Below, in pieces: positions 5,625 to 6,014 of a stretch of DNA of 6,014 bases. The position numbers were made by a program, and so were the translations under genes. Where the stretch lies: assembly GCA_050699035.1 (NCBI GenBank), contig JBOHDE010000228.1, positions 1-6,014 of the forward strand, written 5' to 3'. How positions within the stretch are numbered: position 1 is the first letter of the stretch; every line of letters starts with the position of its first letter. Origin of the DNA: WHTB01 sp050699035. GTDB lineage: Bacteria > Actinomycetota > Actinomycetes > Propionibacteriales > Nocardioidaceae. A model generated the notes under the pieces. The model did no database searches. It saw nothing but the letters and a program-made list of their open reading frames with translations, and was not told the origin of the DNA.

Positions 5625-6014
5625 CGCTCAGGATCTCCCGGCCGCGCTCGGACCGGACGAACTCCACGAAGATCGCGGCGCCGTCCGGCTCGGGCGCATC
5701 GGCGATCGGGGCGATCAGGTAGTCGTTGACCGCCTTACCCGACTCGGGAAAGTCGATCCCCTTGACCTCGCCGTTCGCCGCCTGCACATCGGTGCGGTAG
5801 ACCAAGCCGGCATCGACCTCACCCAGCTCGACCTTGCTCAGCACACCCTTGACGTCCTCCTCGAGTGTGTCGGCCTCGACCTCGACCGACCCCGCCGCAA
5901 GTGCCCGCTCGGCCGCGTCGCCGCAGGGCACCTCGGCGGCGCACAGGGCCAGCTTCAGGTCGGGGTCGGCCAGGTCGTCGAGGCTGTCCACGTCAGCGGG
6001 GTTGTCGGGGGGTA
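5602..6014 (-). CDS. modA: Molybdate ABC transporter substrate-binding protein ModA, C-terminal part
   Basis: The frame is open from the right edge to a TGA at 5604-5602 and gives 136 residues, roughly the C-terminal half of a ModA, so the start and lipoprotein signal are off the window. Typical features are DLADPDLKLALCAAEVPCG (the strand and turn entering the second lobe, with the two cysteines common in actinobacterial ModA), LEEDVKGVLSKVELGEVDAG leading into LVYRTDV, whose Tyr-x-Thr-Asp lies in the oxyanion-binding region, GIDFPES, and FVEFVRSERGREILSDAGF at the end. The protein captures molybdate or tungstate outside the membrane and delivers it to ModB. The GTG at 5991 is internal, since coding continues upstream without a stop. 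Confidence 0.93.
   Translation of the reverse strand, partial: PPDNPADVDSLDDLADPDLKLALCAAEVPCGDAAERALAAGSVEVEADTLEEDVKGVLSKVELGEVDAGLVYRTDVQAANGEVKGIDFPESGKAVNDYLIAPIADAPEPDGAAIFVEFVRSERGREILSDAGFDVP

Overview
The window is GC-rich, tightly packed DNA typical of an actinobacterium. It has long spurious antisense frames, GTG as well as ATG starts, stop/start overlaps, and protein families characteristic of that phylum (HelR-type HelD, DUF4245, an actinobacterial ModA). The genus cannot be fixed from the sequence alone.

Left half (1-3113, plus strand): the C-terminal 85 residues of a GT1-family glycosyltransferase enter from the left edge. One base after its stop comes a complete HelR/HelD-like RNA polymerase recycling ATPase of 724 residues. 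After a 106-base gap follows a complete dihydrofolate-reductase-like (RibD C-terminal domain) protein of 190 residues. HelR proteins release RNA polymerase and protect it from rifamycins, and GT1 enzymes (Rgt) inactivate rifamycins by glycosylation, so the first two genes look like a rifamycin self-protection or resistance pair. The gap after helR is not empty. It holds a 37-codon open frame joined to helR and to the reductase gene by ATGA overlaps at both ends, and it contains two perfect inverted repeats nested or adjacent within 60 bases.

Right half (3110-6014, minus strand, read right to left): the end of modA (truncated by the right edge), then complete modB and modC, form a molybdate ABC importer operon with overlapping reading frames. 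A single-pass membrane protein with a DUF4245 domain follows 59 bases after modC. Its stop codon and that of the convergent reductase gene are both made from one CTAG at 3110-3113, so no intergenic space separates the two transcription units.

There is no tRNA, rRNA, CRISPR array, insertion sequence or gene-free stretch over about 110 bases. The main point of interest is the glycosyltransferase-helR pair with its possible bridging micro-ORF. The control regions of both operons (any rifamycin-associated element upstream of the glycosyltransferase, and the modA promoter) lie outside the window.
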